Source: VAZQ01 sp963756715
Lineage (GTDB): Bacteria; Pseudomonadota; Alphaproteobacteria; Rhizobiales; Xanthobacteraceae
DNA length: 64,000 nt
Assembly: GCA_963756715.1 (NCBI GenBank)
Contig: CAVWOV010000031.1
Coordinates: forward strand, 1-64,000
Direction: 5' to 3'
Positions 1 to 9,334 of this stretch are shown here, one piece after another (positions within the stretch are counted from its first letter, which is position 1; each line of letters begins with the position of its first letter). The notes beneath the pieces are model-generated. The model searched no databases and had not been told where the DNA came from. It saw nothing but the letters and a program-made list of their open reading frames with translations. A program made the position numbers and the translations under genes.

Positions 1-172
1 GGCGTTTCCGGCAGCGGCTTAAGCCCGCGATCACTTTGAGGATGGTGATGCCTATCAACACAGGCTTCCACTCGACCGCGCGGCCCAGCCGCGTGGCTGC
101 GCGCTCAATCTCGACCGACCCTAGATACGCGAAGGGAGAGACAGGGTCGAAGTAGAATTCGATTGGTGACAT
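1..172 (-). CDS. 2-hydroxychromene-2-carboxylate isomerase-like (DsbA/GST-kappa fold), 5' part only, frame broken
   Basis: On the minus strand an ATG at 172-170 opens a protein beginning MSPIEFYFDPVSPFAYLGS. This is the typical first beta strand and glutathione-binding turn of HCCA isomerases (kappa-class GST/DsbA fold), which isomerise 2-hydroxychromene-2-carboxylate in naphthalene-type catabolism. The frame holds to about residue 46 (ILKV). The family continuation GLKPLPET then appears in another frame, with two extra bases near positions 27-33. The rest lies beyond the window. A catabolic role fits the aromatic oxygenase genes that diverge from it at 506-4985. The family call rests on a short N-terminus, and the break may be a sequencing error. 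Confidence 0.6.
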   Translation of the reverse strand, partial: MSPIEFYFDPVSPFAYLGSVEIERAATRLGRAVEWKPVLIGITILKVIAGLSRCRKR

Positions 173-505
173 GGATCGGCCCTTGTTACTGCGAATTGTA
201 CGACTGGATCTTGCACATCACGCAAATGCAAATCTGGATGCACAATGGATACAACATCCCGAACCTGGCATTGCGGACGTGGCGCGAGATAGCCGCCGCG
301 GCGTGAGCGCGATTGAGCGCGTTATTTGTCGCGTCGATCGTTCTTTGCGTGACAAAGCCTCACAGCCTGTGAAGATTTGACCAGGGATACGATCACTTGA
401 GCAATCTTTTGTCCCTATTTTCAACGTTCTTTACGCGACAAACCTATTCGCTGCCGCTCGGACGATGCTAAGATAAATAAAATCATGAAAACCGGGAGAG
501 GCGTC
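173..505. other. Intergenic region between divergent catabolic genes
   Basis: This stretch separates the minus-strand isomerase-like gene from the plus-strand Bug receptor and must hold both promoters. I see no convincing coding sequence. The AT-rich run just before 506 precedes a good ribosome-binding site (GGGAGAGG, 5 nt before the ATG at 506). Confidence 0.5.
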
Positions 506-1492
506 ATGTCCAACTCGCGTCGCGATATACTGAAGCTCGGATCGGGCGGCGTGCTGGCCTCGTCTTTTGCCCCCCGGGGATTGGCTGCGGACGACTATCC
601 GAACAAACCCATAAGAGTGATTGTCGCGGCGGCGGCGGGCGGGCCGACCGATGTGCCGGCCCGCATCGCCTCACAAATCCTCAATCCAAAGTTCGGCCAG
701 CCGGTGGTGGTCGAAAACCGACCAGGGGCGGGCGGGGCGCTCGGCGCCCGCGTGGTCGCGGCCGCGTCGCCGGACGGCTATACGCTGCTTGCCGGCAACA
801 CGAGTACGCTCGCTGCAATTCCAGCGGTATCTGGAAGCGCCGGCTACGATCCGGTGAAGGACTTCGCACCGATCATCCGGATCACTGAGGGTTTCCAGAT
901 GCTGGTAGTACATCCGGATTCGCCCTGGAATACGTTGAAGGAGTTCGTCGATTACGCCAAGGCCAACCCCGGCAAGATCAACTACGGTCACACCGGACCG
1001 GGCGGATTGCCGCATCTGGCCGGCGAGTTGTTCCAGTGGCGCAGTGGCACCAAGCTCACTGCGATATCGTACCGCAGCGGTGGCGAATCGACGACCGCTG
1101 TGCTGAGCAAGGCAATCGATGCGACCTTCGAGAACATAGCAATTCTTCAGGGCCTGGCTCGCGAGGGCAAGCTCCGCGCGCTCGCTGCGCAGAACAAGAC
1201 CCGAACCCCGCTGTTGCCCGACATGCCGACCATGGCCGAAGCCGGCGTGCCGAACTGTGAGGCCAACACGTTCTTTGGCCTGGTCGCTCCTGCCGGCACA
1301 TCGCCGGCGATCATCAAGAAAATCAGCGATGCCATGAACGAGGGCTTGACCAATCCCGCGGTGCAAAAAACGATCACCGCGCTCGGCAGCGAGGCCAAGC
1401 CGAACTCGCCGACCGAGTTTGCCGCCTACATCGCTGCGCAACACAAGAAATGGGTTGAGGTCGGTAAGGCCGCCGGCGTGAGGGTGAATTGA
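506..1492 (+). CDS. Bug-family tripartite tricarboxylate transporter (TTT) solute-binding receptor, Tat-exported
   Basis: A periplasmic solute receptor of 328 aa. The start at 506 is preferred over 485 because GGGAGAGG lies 5 nt upstream. The N-terminus has SRRDILKL followed by a hydrophobic stretch and an Ala-rich cleavage region, which is a Tat signal. The mature part shows Bug hallmarks: YPNKPIRVIV, a GGPTD loop, VENRPGAGG, and PDGYTLL. No TctA or TctB membrane subunits are nearby, so it is an orphan receptor, common in Bradyrhizobium and Bordetella relatives. It overlaps the start of the Rieske oxygenase gene by 4 nt, so it may bind or sense that pathway's aromatic substrate (inference). 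Confidence 0.9.
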   Translation: MSNSRRDILKLGSGGVLASSFAPRGLAADDYPNKPIRVIVAAAAGGPTDVPARIASQILNPKFGQPVVVENRPGAGGALGARVVAAASPDGYTLLAGNTSTLAAIPAVSGSAGYDPVKDFAPIIRITEGFQMLVVHPDSPWNTLKEFVDYAKANPGKINYGHTGPGGLPHLAGELFQWRSGTKLTAISYRSGGESTTAVLSKAIDATFENIAILQGLAREGKLRALAAQNKTRTPLLPDMPTMAEAGVPNCEANTFFGLVAPAGTSPAIIKKISDAMNEGLTNPAVQKTITALGSEAKPNSPTEFAAYIAAQHKKWVEVGKAAGVRVN

Positions 1493-2853
1493 AAGTGTTG
1501 GATATCGCCAAGAAGGGACCGGGCTCCCACCGTCGGGGCTTCGCCCGCTATATCGACGACCGGCCCCGCGACCGCGTTTTCCGCGTAGACCGGGCGATCT
1601 ACAACGATCCTGAGGTGCTGGAAGCCGAATACCGCAACATCTTTGAGGCCAACTGGGTGTTCCTCTGCCACGAGGCTCACGCTCGCAATCCTGGCGACTT
1701 CTTCGCCACCCATATCGGCCGCCAGCCGGTCTTCGTAGTCCGCAAGTCCGACGGCAGCCTCGGCTGCTACCTCAATGCCTGCGGCCATCGTGGCGCCACG
1801 CTCGTGACCAAGCGCGTCGGTAACGCCGCAAGCTTCGTCTGTCCGTACCACGGCTTCTGCTTCGATCACGCCGGTAAGTGCACGGCGGTGACTGCGCCCA
1901 GGACCGGATGGAGCGAATCCCACTTCGATATATCGGAGTTCGACCTGACGCCGATCGCGCGGCTCGGCAGCTATCGCGGCTTGGTGTTCGGCAGCCTCGC
2001 CGCCGATGTGCCGGACCTGCGCGATCATCTCGGCGCGGCGAAGCCGCTGATCGATATTTTCGTGGCGCCGGCGCCGCAAGAGCTGGAGATCATTGCGGGC
2101 TTCAGCATCTATCAGACGGCCTGCAACTGGAAGATCATGCACGAGAACGGGCCGGACGCGTATCACGCCCCCGTCGTGCACAATAACTTCGCCCAGGCTG
2201 TCACCTATCGCGAGAAGCGCGAATTGCGGAGCGGCGTCGCAAAAACCGATACCGGCCGGCTCACCGGGCGCATCGAATCGGCAAGCTACGACCTCGGCAA
2301 CGGCCACACCGCGTTCTGGCACAAGCGCCGCGATCCCGAGGCGTTCCCGATCTACGCGCAGAAGGCAGAGCTCGAAAAGACATTCACACCAGGCCAGATC
2401 GAGTGGATTCTCGGCCGCGGTCGTCACATGACGATATTCCCCAATCTCCTGCTCAACGATCTTGCCAGCACACACCTACGCTACTACCGGCCACTGTCGG
2501 TGGATCGCATGGAGACAATGATCTGGTGCATCGCGCCGGTCGGCGAGCCCAAGGAGATGCGGGCGGCGCGGCTTCGCAAGTTCGAGGACTTCTTCCTGCC
2601 GAGCGGCATGGCCACGCCCGACGACGTCGCCGTCGCCGAGTCCGCGCAGAAGGCGAGTTTTGCTTTCAACAGCCACTGGACCAATATGGGCCGCGGCATC
2701 GACTTTAAGGTCGACGGGCCCGATGCGGCCGCGTGCGAGCTCGGCATGAACCCGCGGGTCTCAAGCAACAGTTGGGATCACGAGATCGCCATGCAGGGCG
2801 TCTACCGGCGTTGGCTTGAGATGATGGAGCGCGGCGAGGCCTGCCATGGCTGA
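1489..2853 (+). CDS. Rieske non-heme iron aromatic ring-hydroxylating oxygenase, alpha (large) subunit
   Basis: The catalytic subunit of an aromatic ring-hydroxylating oxygenase, 454 aa. The Rieske [2Fe-2S] ligands are visible as CGHRG and, 17 residues later, CPYHGF (about residues 98-121). The mononuclear iron site is in the C-terminal domain: NWKIMHENGPDAYHAPVVHN supplies two His ligands near residues 224-229. The start used is a TTG overlapping the upstream stop (TTGA); a GTG at 1495 is an alternative. The small subunit follows with an 8-nt overlap and a flavin monooxygenase after that. No ferredoxin or reductase gene is adjacent. The substrate cannot be told from sequence; a benzoate/salicylate/anthranilate-type aromatic is likely. 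Confidence 0.92.
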   Translation: MKVLDIAKKGPGSHRRGFARYIDDRPRDRVFRVDRAIYNDPEVLEAEYRNIFEANWVFLCHEAHARNPGDFFATHIGRQPVFVVRKSDGSLGCYLNACGHRGATLVTKRVGNAASFVCPYHGFCFDHAGKCTAVTAPRTGWSESHFDISEFDLTPIARLGSYRGLVFGSLAADVPDLRDHLGAAKPLIDIFVAPAPQELEIIAGFSIYQTACNWKIMHENGPDAYHAPVVHNNFAQAVTYREKRELRSGVAKTDTGRLTGRIESASYDLGNGHTAFWHKRRDPEAFPIYAQKAELEKTFTPGQIEWILGRGRHMTIFPNLLLNDLASTHLRYYRPLSVDRMETMIWCIAPVGEPKEMRAARLRKFEDFFLPSGMATPDDVAVAESAQKASFAFNSHWTNMGRGIDFKVDGPDAAACELGMNPRVSSNSWDHEIAMQGVYRRWLEMMERGEACHG

Positions 2854-3343
2854 CGCCGTTTCGACGGCGGCGGTTGCGGAATTCCTCTACCGCGAAGCCC
2901 GCTTGCTCGACGCCCGAAGGTTCGGCGAATGGGTCGATCTGTTCTGCGAGGATGCAGTGTTCTGGGCGCCGGCCGTCGGTATGGATGGCGCCCACACCAC
3001 CGAACCTGAAACGAGTTTGAACTTCATCTATATGGTAGGCCGGCCCGCGCTGGAGGCTCGCGTGTTCCGGGTCGAGAGCGGCGGCTCGCTCGCCTCCAAT
3101 CCGCTACCGCACACGCGTCATCTCGTCACGAACGTCATGGTCGACAGTGACGGTCCGGCCGAGGTAGCGGCCTTCGCCAACACCCAGGTGGCGGCGTTCT
3201 GTGAGCCGCGCGGCCAGCAGGTCCTCAACGGCTCCTATGAGTACATCCTGCGCAAAGACAATGGCCGGCTCCGCATCGCCCGCAAGAAGATTCTGCTGCT
3301 GGAATATGTGATCGACGGTTACTTCGATTTCTTCACGATTTGA
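2846..3343 (+). CDS. Aromatic ring-hydroxylating oxygenase, beta (small) subunit
   Basis: A 165-aa protein of the NTF2/SnoaL-like fold that forms the structural beta subunit of alpha3beta3 Rieske oxygenases. Family features include the N-terminal helix FLYREARLLDARRFGEWVDL, followed by a W-A-P motif and a C-terminal RIARKKILLLEY...DFFTI strand. The ATG lies 8 nt inside the end of the alpha-subunit gene, which implies translational coupling. Length and position match benzoate/biphenyl-type small subunits. Confidence 0.9.
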   Translation: MADAVSTAAVAEFLYREARLLDARRFGEWVDLFCEDAVFWAPAVGMDGAHTTEPETSLNFIYMVGRPALEARVFRVESGGSLASNPLPHTRHLVTNVMVDSDGPAEVAAFANTQVAAFCEPRGQQVLNGSYEYILRKDNGRLRIARKKILLLEYVIDGYFDFFTI

Positions 3344-3374
3344 CTTGAGGCCTAGACTTTCAGGGAGTGACGTC

Positions 3375-4985
3375 GTGCCGAAGATTCCGGTTTTGATCGT
3401 TGGCGGTGGGCCGGTCGGGTTGGCGCTGGCCGGCGAGCTTGGATGGCGTGGCGTGCCTTGCCTTCTGGTCGAGCAGGGCGATGGCAGCATCGTCACTCCG
3501 AAGATGAACGAGGTGAACGTCCGCACGATGGAGTTTTGCCGGCGCTGGGGCATTGCCGACAAGGTCCACAATTGCCCGTTCCCGCGCGATCACGCCCGCG
3601 ATGCGGTGTTCGTCACGAGCTTCACCGGTTACGAACTCGGTCGCATTCCGCGGCCGGCGGTGGCGAGCGCTAACCCCGAGCCGTGGAGCCCGATGCAGCT
3701 GCAAACCTGCTCGCAGATGTGGTTCGACCCAATTCTTCGCGAGTTCGCGCTGTCGTCACCTTGCGTGCAGCTTCGCTACCGACGCCGGCTGGAAAGTTTT
3801 GAGGACACTGGGACAGGTGTCACCTGCGAGATCGTCGATCTTGAAAGCGGCAAGGGCGGGCGAATCGAGGCCGACTATCTGGTCGGCTGCGACGGCGCCA
3901 CCAGCGCGATCCGGGGCGAGCTTGGCATCGGTCTCACCGGGCAGGGCGTGCTCGGCTATCCGGTGCATCTGTTCTTCCGTGCGCCGGACTTTCTCAAGCG
4001 GGTCGACAAGGCGGAGGGCACCTTCTTTCTCGCCATCGACCGCGGCGGACTATGGGCGAACATCCGTGTGGTCGATCCGAAGAATGCCATGTGGCGGCTG
4101 ATGATGATTGACAGCGATGGCAAGCAGACGCCTGAGACGATCGACAAGGACGCGTTAATCCGCCGCGCCGTCGGCAAGCCATTTGATGTGGAGTGGATCG
4201 GTTGCAGCATCTGGACGCGGAACAGCGTAGTCGCCGACCGATATTCCAAGGGCCGCGTCTTCCTGGCCGGCGATGCCGTGCACCAGCTTTCTCCGACCGG
4301 TGCTATGGGCATGAACACCGGCATCGGCGACGTGGTCGATCTCGGCTGGAAGCTCGCGGCCGCAATGCAGGGCTGGGGCGGCTCGAACCTACTGGAAAGC
4401 TACGGCTCCGAGCGGCAGCCGATCGGCGCACGCGCGATCGACAACACCTCTGGTTTTCATTTGTCGCACGGCAAATTCCACGATGGCTTTGCCGCCATCG
4501 AGGATGATAGCGAGGAAGGTCGCGCCTTGCGCGCTCATCTCGGGCCACAATTGGTGCGCGAGGTCGGCCGCATGTTCCGCACTATCGGCTTGCAGCTCGG
4601 CTATCGCTACGAGGACTCGCCAATCATCGTCCCCGACGGCACGGCGCCGCTGCCCGACGATCCGGAGGACTTCATTGCCTCCGCGCGGCCGGGCTCTCGC
4701 GCGCCCCATGTGGCTTTGGCAAATGGCACCTCAACTCTCGATCTGTACAGTCGCGGCTTCGTGCTCACGCGGCTAGGCGACAGCGCGCCGGGAGGGACCG
4801 AAATTGTTGAAGCGGCGAGCAAGCGCGGAGTGCCGATCCGAATAGCGACCGTCGACGAGCCGGAGGCGGTGGCGATATACGAAAGCAAGCTCGTGCTTGT
4901 GCGGCCTGATGGCCACGTCGCTTGGCGCGGCGATAAGGTGCCATCCGATCCGCTCGCCGTGATCGACCGCGTGCGCGGCGCTTAA
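3375..4985 (+). CDS. FAD-dependent aromatic monooxygenase (PheA/TfdB/MhpA family)
   Basis: A flavoprotein hydroxylase of 536 aa from the GTG at 3375, chosen because GGGAGTGA lies 5 nt upstream; an in-frame TTG at 3345 has no such site. It shows the Rossmann GGGPVG near the N-terminus, a middle DG motif (VGCDGATSAIRG) and the FAD-ribityl GD motif (FLAGDAVHQLSPTGAMGMNT). The C-terminus has the thioredoxin-like domain of phenol 2-monooxygenases. It would use NAD(P)H and O2 to hydroxylate a phenolic ring. Its place 31 nt after the oxygenase small subunit suggests it acts next in the same pathway. Confidence 0.9.
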   Translation: MPKIPVLIVGGGPVGLALAGELGWRGVPCLLVEQGDGSIVTPKMNEVNVRTMEFCRRWGIADKVHNCPFPRDHARDAVFVTSFTGYELGRIPRPAVASANPEPWSPMQLQTCSQMWFDPILREFALSSPCVQLRYRRRLESFEDTGTGVTCEIVDLESGKGGRIEADYLVGCDGATSAIRGELGIGLTGQGVLGYPVHLFFRAPDFLKRVDKAEGTFFLAIDRGGLWANIRVVDPKNAMWRLMMIDSDGKQTPETIDKDALIRRAVGKPFDVEWIGCSIWTRNSVVADRYSKGRVFLAGDAVHQLSPTGAMGMNTGIGDVVDLGWKLAAAMQGWGGSNLLESYGSERQPIGARAIDNTSGFHLSHGKFHDGFAAIEDDSEEGRALRAHLGPQLVREVGRMFRTIGLQLGYRYEDSPIIVPDGTAPLPDDPEDFIASARPGSRAPHVALANGTSTLDLYSRGFVLTRLGDSAPGGTEIVEAASKRGVPIRIATVDEPEAVAIYESKLVLVRPDGHVAWRGDKVPSDPLAVIDRVRGA

Positions 4986-5330
4986 CGGAGACCACAGCGA
5001 AATTTCTTGCGTAGCGCTCTGCCTGAGAGCGCAGTCTCGATCAATCAATCGAGATCGCCGAAGGCGGGCAAAAGTCCCGGCCCTAATGAAAGTAGCTGGA
5101 TAGGTCGCGGCGCAATGGTGTCCTTGCTCATAAATCCGTTTGGTATCAGAAGGAGACAGGCGAAGATCACGACTGATGATGTTTTCATCTCTTGCGGAGG
5201 ATATCGGTTCGGGCTTGTGAGCCGGTGGCATGCATTGATTTTTGATGTCACTTTATTCGAACGACGCAATTGTGAACGCAGCAACTCTCCACGTCGAAAC
5301 AGGTTTGCAGGTTATGTCACTCGAAACAGT
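4986..5330. other. Non-coding stretch between catabolic operon and transposase remnant
   Basis: No frame in this region looks like a real protein. It has lower GC than the operon before it and probably marks the left edge of the transposase-associated segment. Confidence 0.4.
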
Positions 5331-5774
5331 TCACGCAGCGCGCCGCTCGTAGCGATGGTGCAGGACACCCACCTGTGGGAAGACGATAACGGTTCCCGCA
5401 GAGGGTGGCTGTATCGGCCGAGGTTCTGGGCAATCCTTGTTGAGCGAAAGGTGTGTCCGGCTCCGGTGGTGATATTGAAAATACGCCGATAACACACGGC
5501 GCAGGTGACGCTCATCGAAGATGATAATGCGATTGAGACACTCACGGCGGATCGAGCCGATGATGCGCTCCACATAGGCGTTCTGCCACGGGGATCGTGG
5601 CGCAGTAACGACCTTCTCAATACCCATCGCCTGAACGCGGTCACGGGAGGTCCGGCCATAGGCAGCATCCCGGTCTCGCAGCAGAAAGCGAGGCGCGCTG
5701 TTCCAGGGGAAGGCCTCGGTCATTTGGCGTGCGAGCCAGACCTGGGTTGGGTTTTCGCTCATGGACCAAGCCAT
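5331..5774 (-). pseudogene. Transposase remnant, rve/DDE integrase-core domain (copy 1)
   Basis: The 147-aa minus-strand frame carries the second half of an integrase-core transposase. It has FLLRDRDAAYG (second catalytic Asp region) and APRSPWQNAYVERIIGSIRR with the catalytic Glu, then the family tail THLSLNKDCPEP. The N-terminal helix-turn-helix and the first catalytic Asp are missing: upstream sequence no longer reads like the family. It cannot be active. It ends in LHHRYERRAA, the same tail as the second copy at 8803-9334, in the same orientation. The insertion-sequence family was not assigned. Confidence 0.8.
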
Positions 5775-6134
5775 AGTTCGCTGACCCGCGGTGTCCGCAG
5801 GACGACGATGAAGGACGGTCCGTAGAAATTGTATTGGCTAAGCAACTCACATTGAGACTGCTTACTCTACGCCTCACTTCAATTGTCAAATCGATAATCG
5901 CGTTGGAGGTACCGATCTTGGCGTCTCTGTTGCTGCGGAGTCAAATCTTACATTACTCCAATGACGTGATCTACAACACTCCAAGGCTTGGGTCGGGCCC
6001 TTCAGTCGATCCTGTTGCCTATAACGCTATCTGTCGCAATTTATCTGACGACGGACAGACCTGATGACCTTGAATTCGTAACGGCATTGGCTAGACTAGT
6101 GTGCCTCCTAACTTCATTATTGCTGGGAGCGGAA
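5775..6134. other. AT-richer spacer upstream of the alpha/beta hydrolase
   Basis: About 360 bases with clearly lower GC than the rest of the window, lying between the transposase remnant and the hydrolase start. A frame open from 5988 runs into the hydrolase, but its extra residues look like translated spacer. The region probably holds the hydrolase promoter. No clear gene was seen. Confidence 0.4.
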
Positions 6135-7322
6135 ATGCCGAATGCGTCGGAAGAATTATCATTTACCTATTTTCCTGAAAACTATCGCTGGTCGCATGGC
6201 TTGCTGATCGGCTTGAACATGGCTCCCTGGGGCGGCGCGGAAATCGGTGAAATCAATCGTATCGGCCTTCGGCTGAAAGGCCAAGTTGGAGACGACAATT
6301 CTTGGTTTCGCGAGTGGGCACTTGAGGCGCGCACGGTAGAAGACCGAGGCCGCAAACTAATTGTCGAAGGTCGGACCATCAGCGGCGCGCAATATCTCAA
6401 CCGCGCGAGCGCCTATTATCATGTCGGCGAACGTTTTTTGCAGCCTAAGAGCCAAGAAGGGCTTAGCGCCTATATGCGTGGCGTCGATTGCTTTCGCGAG
6501 GCGGCAAAATACGTCAAGCGGCCTCGCATTGAGCACGTCGAAATTCCATACGGCGACACGCAATTGCCGGCAGTGTATGTTCATGCCGAGCCTGCCAATG
6601 GTTCCCGCAAAGCACCAGCGATGGTGTTTTTCGACGGTCTCGATGTCACCAAGGAGATACAGTACTTCAAGGGCGTCTCCGATCTGGTAGCGCGGGGAAT
6701 CGCGTGTCTGATTGTCGATGGCCCCGGCAATGGCGAAGCCATTCGTTTCCGAAATCTGTATCTGCGTCACGACACCGAGCATTATGCCACGCCGGTTTAT
6801 GAGTATCTGGCATCGCGTCCAGAAGTCGACGCCAAGCGTATCGGCGTCATGGCAATCAGTCTCGGCGGCTACTACGCGCCACGCGCTGCTGCCTACGAAC
6901 CGCGCTATGCCTGCTGTCTCGCCTGGGGAGCTCAATGGGACTATCAGAAAATCTGGCTCGACCGCTTTGATCGTTTGGCGCGATCCGACACGCCGTCGCT
7001 ATCAGTGGCCGCTCAACATATTTCGTGGGTGCTTAACGCAAACTCTCAAGAAGACGCAATCAAGCAACTTGAGCCGTTCAAGCTCGATGGCGCCGTGCAG
7101 AAGATTACCTGTCCATTTCTATTGCTGCACGGAGAGGGAGACGAGCAGATCCCTCTCCCAGAAGCGCAGAAATGCTTCGATGCGGTGGGTTCGAAGAATA
7201 AGGTCTTTAAGCTCTTTACGCGCGAAGAAGGTGGTTATCACCACTGCCAAATCGACAATCAGAGCATTTGTTCCGCCTATATGTGGGATTGGCTCGAGCA
7301 GGTCCTGCAGCCGGCGCGGTAG
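6135..7322 (+). CDS. Alpha/beta hydrolase (FrsA/DUF1100-like esterase family)
   Basis: A 395-aa cytoplasmic hydrolase. The start at 6135 follows GGGAGCGG with about 4 nt spacing; the longer frame from 5988 lacks such a site. The N-terminal helical cap is followed by the alpha/beta core: VFFDGLDVTKE, the nucleophile elbow VMAISLGGYYAPRAA (Ser near residue 242), an acid in LLLHGEGDEQIPL and a His in GGYHHCQ. This is the layout of the FrsA/2,6-dihydroxypseudooxynicotine-hydrolase group, whose members cleave C-C or ester bonds of catabolic intermediates. The elbow reads A-I-S-L-G, not the usual G-x-S-x-G. The gene sits between two transposase remnants and has lower GC, so it may be acquired. The substrate is unknown. 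Confidence 0.8.
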   Translation: MPNASEELSFTYFPENYRWSHGLLIGLNMAPWGGAEIGEINRIGLRLKGQVGDDNSWFREWALEARTVEDRGRKLIVEGRTISGAQYLNRASAYYHVGERFLQPKSQEGLSAYMRGVDCFREAAKYVKRPRIEHVEIPYGDTQLPAVYVHAEPANGSRKAPAMVFFDGLDVTKEIQYFKGVSDLVARGIACLIVDGPGNGEAIRFRNLYLRHDTEHYATPVYEYLASRPEVDAKRIGVMAISLGGYYAPRAAAYEPRYACCLAWGAQWDYQKIWLDRFDRLARSDTPSLSVAAQHISWVLNANSQEDAIKQLEPFKLDGAVQKITCPFLLLHGEGDEQIPLPEAQKCFDAVGSKNKVFKLFTREEGGYHHCQIDNQSICSAYMWDWLEQVLQPAR

Positions 7323-7346
7323 TTCCGCGCCGGCTTGGCAGGCTTG

Positions 7347-8324
7347 TTACTGGCTGACGTGGATATCGTTAGCCTTAATCACGGCGCCCCAACGCTCAAT
7401 CTCGCTCCGGAGCGATTTGGCTCCGGCGGCGACGCTGCGTTGGTCCTTCGGATAGGCCGTCACGCCTTCACCGGACCAGATTTTGAGAACGTCGGGATCG
7501 GTCACGACTTTTTGCATCGCGGCATTGAGCTTGCTAATGATGTCCTTCGGGGTTCCGCTCGGTGTGAACAGGGCCTGCCAGTAGCTGAATTCGAGCTTCG
7601 GTCCGAACAATGCAAGGAAACTTGCTGCGTTCGGAAATTCGGCCAATTTTTCGCTCGAGGTGATCCCGTAAGCTATCATGGAACCGGCTTTCACCTGCTG
7701 GACCACCGACTGTGGCGTGGCAAAGAAAATGTCGACGTGACCACCCAGAATGTCTTGCAGCGCGGGCGCGGCGCCGCGATAGGGGATCATGTCAATCTTG
7801 ACGCCGGCTTCCTGTGCCAGCAAAGCGGTAGCGAGGTGGCCGGTAGCGCCGTAGCCCGGGATCGCGGCTTTGAGGGTCTTTTTCTTCATCAAGGCTATGA
7901 GGTCCTTGGTCGTCTTCGCTTCCAGGTCTTTTCGGCCAACTAACACGAGCGGGTTCCGGTTGATAAACATGACCGTAGTTAGGTCTTTTTCTGTATTGAA
8001 CGGAAGACTCTTGTATAGCGTGACATTCGCCGAGATCTGCAAATTGTGCAGCAGCAACGTATAGCCGTCAGGCGTCGCATGCGCGACTTTGTTGGTCGCG
8101 ATAATCGTGCCACCCCCGCTAACGTTCTCGACGATAACATTTTGCTTAAAGTCCTCGGTCAGCTTCTTAGCGACGATGCGCGCGACCTGATCGGTCGGCC
8201 CGCCCGCTGGGTACGGCACGATGATCGTGACAGTGCGGCTCGGGTAATTCTCCGCCATCACTGGCGGCACGAACGCAAGCAAGCAGCCCATGGCCAATGC
8301 GATTGTAAAGATTGGTTTATTCAT
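7347..8324 (-). CDS. Bug-family TTT solute-binding receptor
   Basis: A 325-aa periplasmic solute receptor with a Sec signal peptide (MNKPIFTIALAMGCLLAF, cleavage near MAEN). The mature protein starts NYPSRTVTIIVPYPAGGPTD and contains IVENVSGGG and PDGYTLLL, which are Bug family signatures. It ends 25 nt from the convergent hydrolase at 7322. On its own strand the truncated CocE-like hydrolase lies upstream (8365-8790), so receptor and hydrolase may once have formed one catabolic operon. No TTT membrane genes are present. Confidence 0.9.
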   Translation of the reverse strand: MNKPIFTIALAMGCLLAFVPPVMAENYPSRTVTIIVPYPAGGPTDQVARIVAKKLTEDFKQNVIVENVSGGGTIIATNKVAHATPDGYTLLLHNLQISANVTLYKSLPFNTEKDLTTVMFINRNPLVLVGRKDLEAKTTKDLIALMKKKTLKAAIPGYGATGHLATALLAQEAGVKIDMIPYRGAAPALQDILGGHVDIFFATPQSVVQQVKAGSMIAYGITSSEKLAEFPNAASFLALFGPKLEFSYWQALFTPSGTPKDIISKLNAAMQKVVTDPDVLKIWSGEGVTAYPKDQRSVAAGAKSLRSEIERWGAVIKANDIHVSQ

Positions 8325-8364
8325 AGCCTTCCTCCCGGTTTGAGACTTTTTATGAAGCTTTCGT

Positions 8365-8790
8365 TTATGGAATTACGGGCAACAAGAGGTATGGTTCTTG
8401 GCCTTCGGCAAAGTGAAGCGTGTTGCGTGTCTCGAAGACCTTGGCCGGCCGATCGTCGCGATCGATGTGCAGGAAAGGTCCGACCCCCTTCATCGGATAG
8501 GGCGCATTAGGTAGCGCGATATCGCGTCCGTCGACTTCGTACTCCTTGCCCCGCACGGTCAGCGCCAACTGATAGCCGGGCGGCACCACGATTGAGGTCG
8601 GCAAGATTTCGATATCGAGCTCCACCGGCTCACCCGGCGTAAGCGCCTGCACTTCGTCGTGCGGGTGCCAGGGCCTATAGGGCAACGAACTCTCCAGATC
8701 GATCTTGCGATGCGACGCGCGCAACCAGCCAATCCTGTCCTTGCTCAAAATTAACGTGATGGCGTTTGAACGAGATGCGAACGGGGACAT
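8365..8790 (-). pseudogene. CocE/NonD-type hydrolase, C-terminal fragment only
   Basis: The 141-aa frame matches only the end of CocE/NonD (X-Pro dipeptidyl-peptidase-like) hydrolases: the C-terminal jelly-roll domain with RIGWLRASHRKID, SLPYRPWHPHDE, TPGEPVELDIEI and PPGYQLALTVRGKEYE. Complete members have over 500 residues with the catalytic Ser in the missing N-terminal domain. The break lies about 20-40 bases from the transposase remnant at 8803, so deletion by the insertion element is the likely cause. It cannot be an active esterase. Confidence 0.8.
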
Positions 8791-8802
8791 GCAGGCTTTC
8801 CC

Positions 8803-9334
8803 TTAAGCGGCTCGACGCTCATAGCGATGGTGCAGACCGCCAACCTCCGGGAAGGCAATGATATTGCCGGACGAGGGAGATTGTGTGGGGCGAGGGCCGT
8901 GGACAATCCTTGTTGAGCGAAAGATGCGTTCGGGCGTCATGATGGTATTGAAAATAGCTCGATAGGACGCGGCGCAAATGGCGCTCGTTGAGGATGATGA
9001 CGTGATCCAGACATTCACGGCGGATCGAACCGATGAGACGCTCAGCGTACGGGTTCTGCCACGGAGATCGTGGCGCGGTGACGACTTCCGTGATGCCCAT
9101 CGCTCGAACGCGATGGCGGAAAGCCGGACCATACGATTTGTCGCGGTCTCGCAGCAGATAACCGGGTGTGGTGTCCCACGGAAAGGCCTCGGTCATTTGG
9201 CGCGAAAGCCAATCTTGCGTGGGATTTGGCGTGACCGCGAAGTGGACTACACGTCTGCGATCGAGACTGAGCACGATCAAGCCGTAGAGCAGGTGGTATG
9301 TCGCCGTCGCGACCACGCTCCGTTGCGTCACCAT
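8803..9334 (-). pseudogene. Transposase remnant, rve/DDE integrase-core domain (copy 2), frameshifted
   Basis: The second copy of the transposase seen at 5331-5774, same strand. It reads further upstream (YHLLYGLIVLSLDRRRVV) and holds LLRDRDKSYG and APRSPWQNPYAERLIG, with the catalytic Glu. Near the end the frame breaks: one frame runs out while the family tail (IIAFPEVGG...HHRYERRAA) continues in another, ending at 8803. Traces of the N-terminal region may extend to about 9450. It lies directly beside the tandem repeat array at 9469. Non-functional. Confidence 0.8.

Noticed and set aside
671..2475. Large minus-strand open frames opposite the Bug receptor and Rieske genes
   Set aside because: They are antisense shadows of clear protein-coding genes with no family resemblance.
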